DNA of 32,934 bases, from NCBI GenBank assembly GCA_937139035.1, contig CAKZPK010000448.1, positions 1 through 32,934 on the forward strand. Direction: 5' to 3'. The DNA is from an uncultured Crocinitomix sp. GTDB taxonomy: Bacteria; Bacteroidota; Bacteroidia; Flavobacteriales_D; Crocinitomicaceae. The translations under genes and the position numbers were made by a program. This document shows, piece after piece, positions 32,542 through 32,934 of the stretch (the stretch's first letter is position 1; every line of letters begins with the position of its first letter). The notes under the pieces are model-generated. The model saw only the letters and a program-made list of their open reading frames with translations. It made no database searches and was not told the origin of the DNA.

Positions 32542-32934
32542 TTTGTAATGGGATTTTTAAATGTGCTCTAAATCGATTTTCTTTAAGCTCGTAATTTAGG
32601 AGATATTCTTGTTTGTAAATTGCTTTTAAACGTGTTTCAATGTTTTGAGAACCAATACCAGAAGTTGAATAATTATCTGAGGATAAAAGAGCGTTTTCGG
32701 TAAGTAATTCCAAAGAATTGCTAGTAACATTAATTAGGATGGTGGCTTTAGCCTTTTTGTCGTTTACTTTTCCGTGTTTAAAAAGGTTTTCAATAAAATG
32801 AATTAGGATAAGAGACGGTATTTGTTGTTGGTTGATTTCGCCAGTTATTTTAAAATCAACATTTAATTGATCCTCGAAGCGCAATTGATAGAAGTAAATA
32901 TAATCGTTTATAAAACGAACTTCATTTTTTAAAC
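32534..32934 (-). CDS. LytS/YehU-type sensor histidine kinase, 5' end cut by window edge
   Basis: C-terminal part of a sensor kinase of the His_kinase plus HATPase_c type. The frame is open from 32534 to the window end, about 133 residues. The visible part begins LKNEVRFINDYIYFYQLRFED, the usual segment after the phosphorylated His. It goes on with the N-box IPSLILIHFIENLFKHGK and the G-box SGIGSQNIETRLKAIY; the family's usual GLxN here reads GSQN. A TTG at 32884 is not the true start, since the homology runs through it. Sensor domains lie beyond the edge. It is paired with the LytTR regulator by overlap. Confidence 0.92.
   Translation of the reverse strand, partial: LKNEVRFINDYIYFYQLRFEDQLNVDFKITGEINQQQIPSLILIHFIENLFKHGKVNDKKAKATILINVTSNSLELLTENALLSSDNYSTSGIGSQNIETRLKAIYKQEYLLNYELKENRFRAHLKIPLQND

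Overview
The window looks like ordinary chromosome from an AT-rich marine or freshwater Bacteroidota. It most resembles the order Flavobacteriales, in the Crocinitomicaceae/Cryomorphaceae range; that family-level placement is inference. Support comes from a PKD-repeat protein with a C-terminal type IX secretion signal next to a PorP/SprF gene, a DUF3098 gene between ftsX and uppP, the short Bacteroidota forms of TruB and homogentisate dioxygenase, and promoters of the Bacteroidota type (TTG, about 19 nt, TAnnTTTG) without Shine-Dalgarno sequences. No phage, insertion sequence, CRISPR, tRNA or rRNA was seen.

Layout. 1-3727 (minus) is an envelope/translation operon: ftsX, DUF3098, uppP, truB, and then a polyprenyl diphosphate synthase cut by the left edge. 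3841-4476 is a YceI lipoprotein. 4560-6915 (minus) is the tyrosine-degradation pair hmgA-hppD, preceded by a leader of about 170 nt with several inverted repeats. Divergent from it is an NAD-dependent L-threonine dehydrogenase (7257-8210). Then come a secreted MORN-type repeat protein, cysS and inorganic pyrophosphatase. 11706-15174 is a type IX secretion pair (PKD adhesin-like protein plus PorP/SprF), followed by dusB. 16262-19297 (minus) is pdhB, a tandem-GNAT-like protein and a DUF2279 protein. 19484-22329 holds a PpiD/SurA-type foldase and an acyl-CoA thioesterase. 22382-23353 (minus) is a family 9 glycosyltransferase. 23482-26059 holds a DUF6624-like exported protein and a lipoprotein subtilase. 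26115-27531 (minus) is rsgA-dtd. 27673-31754 holds a family 2 glycosyltransferase, a dCMP-deaminase-type enzyme, an S41 protease and an ArsM-like methyltransferase. 31825-32934 (minus) is a LytTR response regulator with the end of its sensor kinase.

Many genes serve the cell envelope: FtsX in division, UppP and polyprenyl synthase in lipid carrier supply and recycling, two glycosyltransferases, the foldase, the S41 protease and type IX export. Others cover tRNA/ribosome upkeep (truB, cysS, dusB, dtd, rsgA) and amino-acid catabolism (hmgA, hppD, tdh). Six strong hairpin terminators, several shared by convergent genes, separate the units.

The best candidates for something undescribed are the structured hmgA leader, an acidic domain of about 85-95 residues inserted in UppP, an rsgA gene with no usual start codon, a lipoprotein subtilase with Thr where the oxyanion Asn is expected, and a cysteine-rich ArsM-like enzyme without other arsenic genes. 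None of these amounts to a complete new multi-gene system, and I could not run any search or fold.
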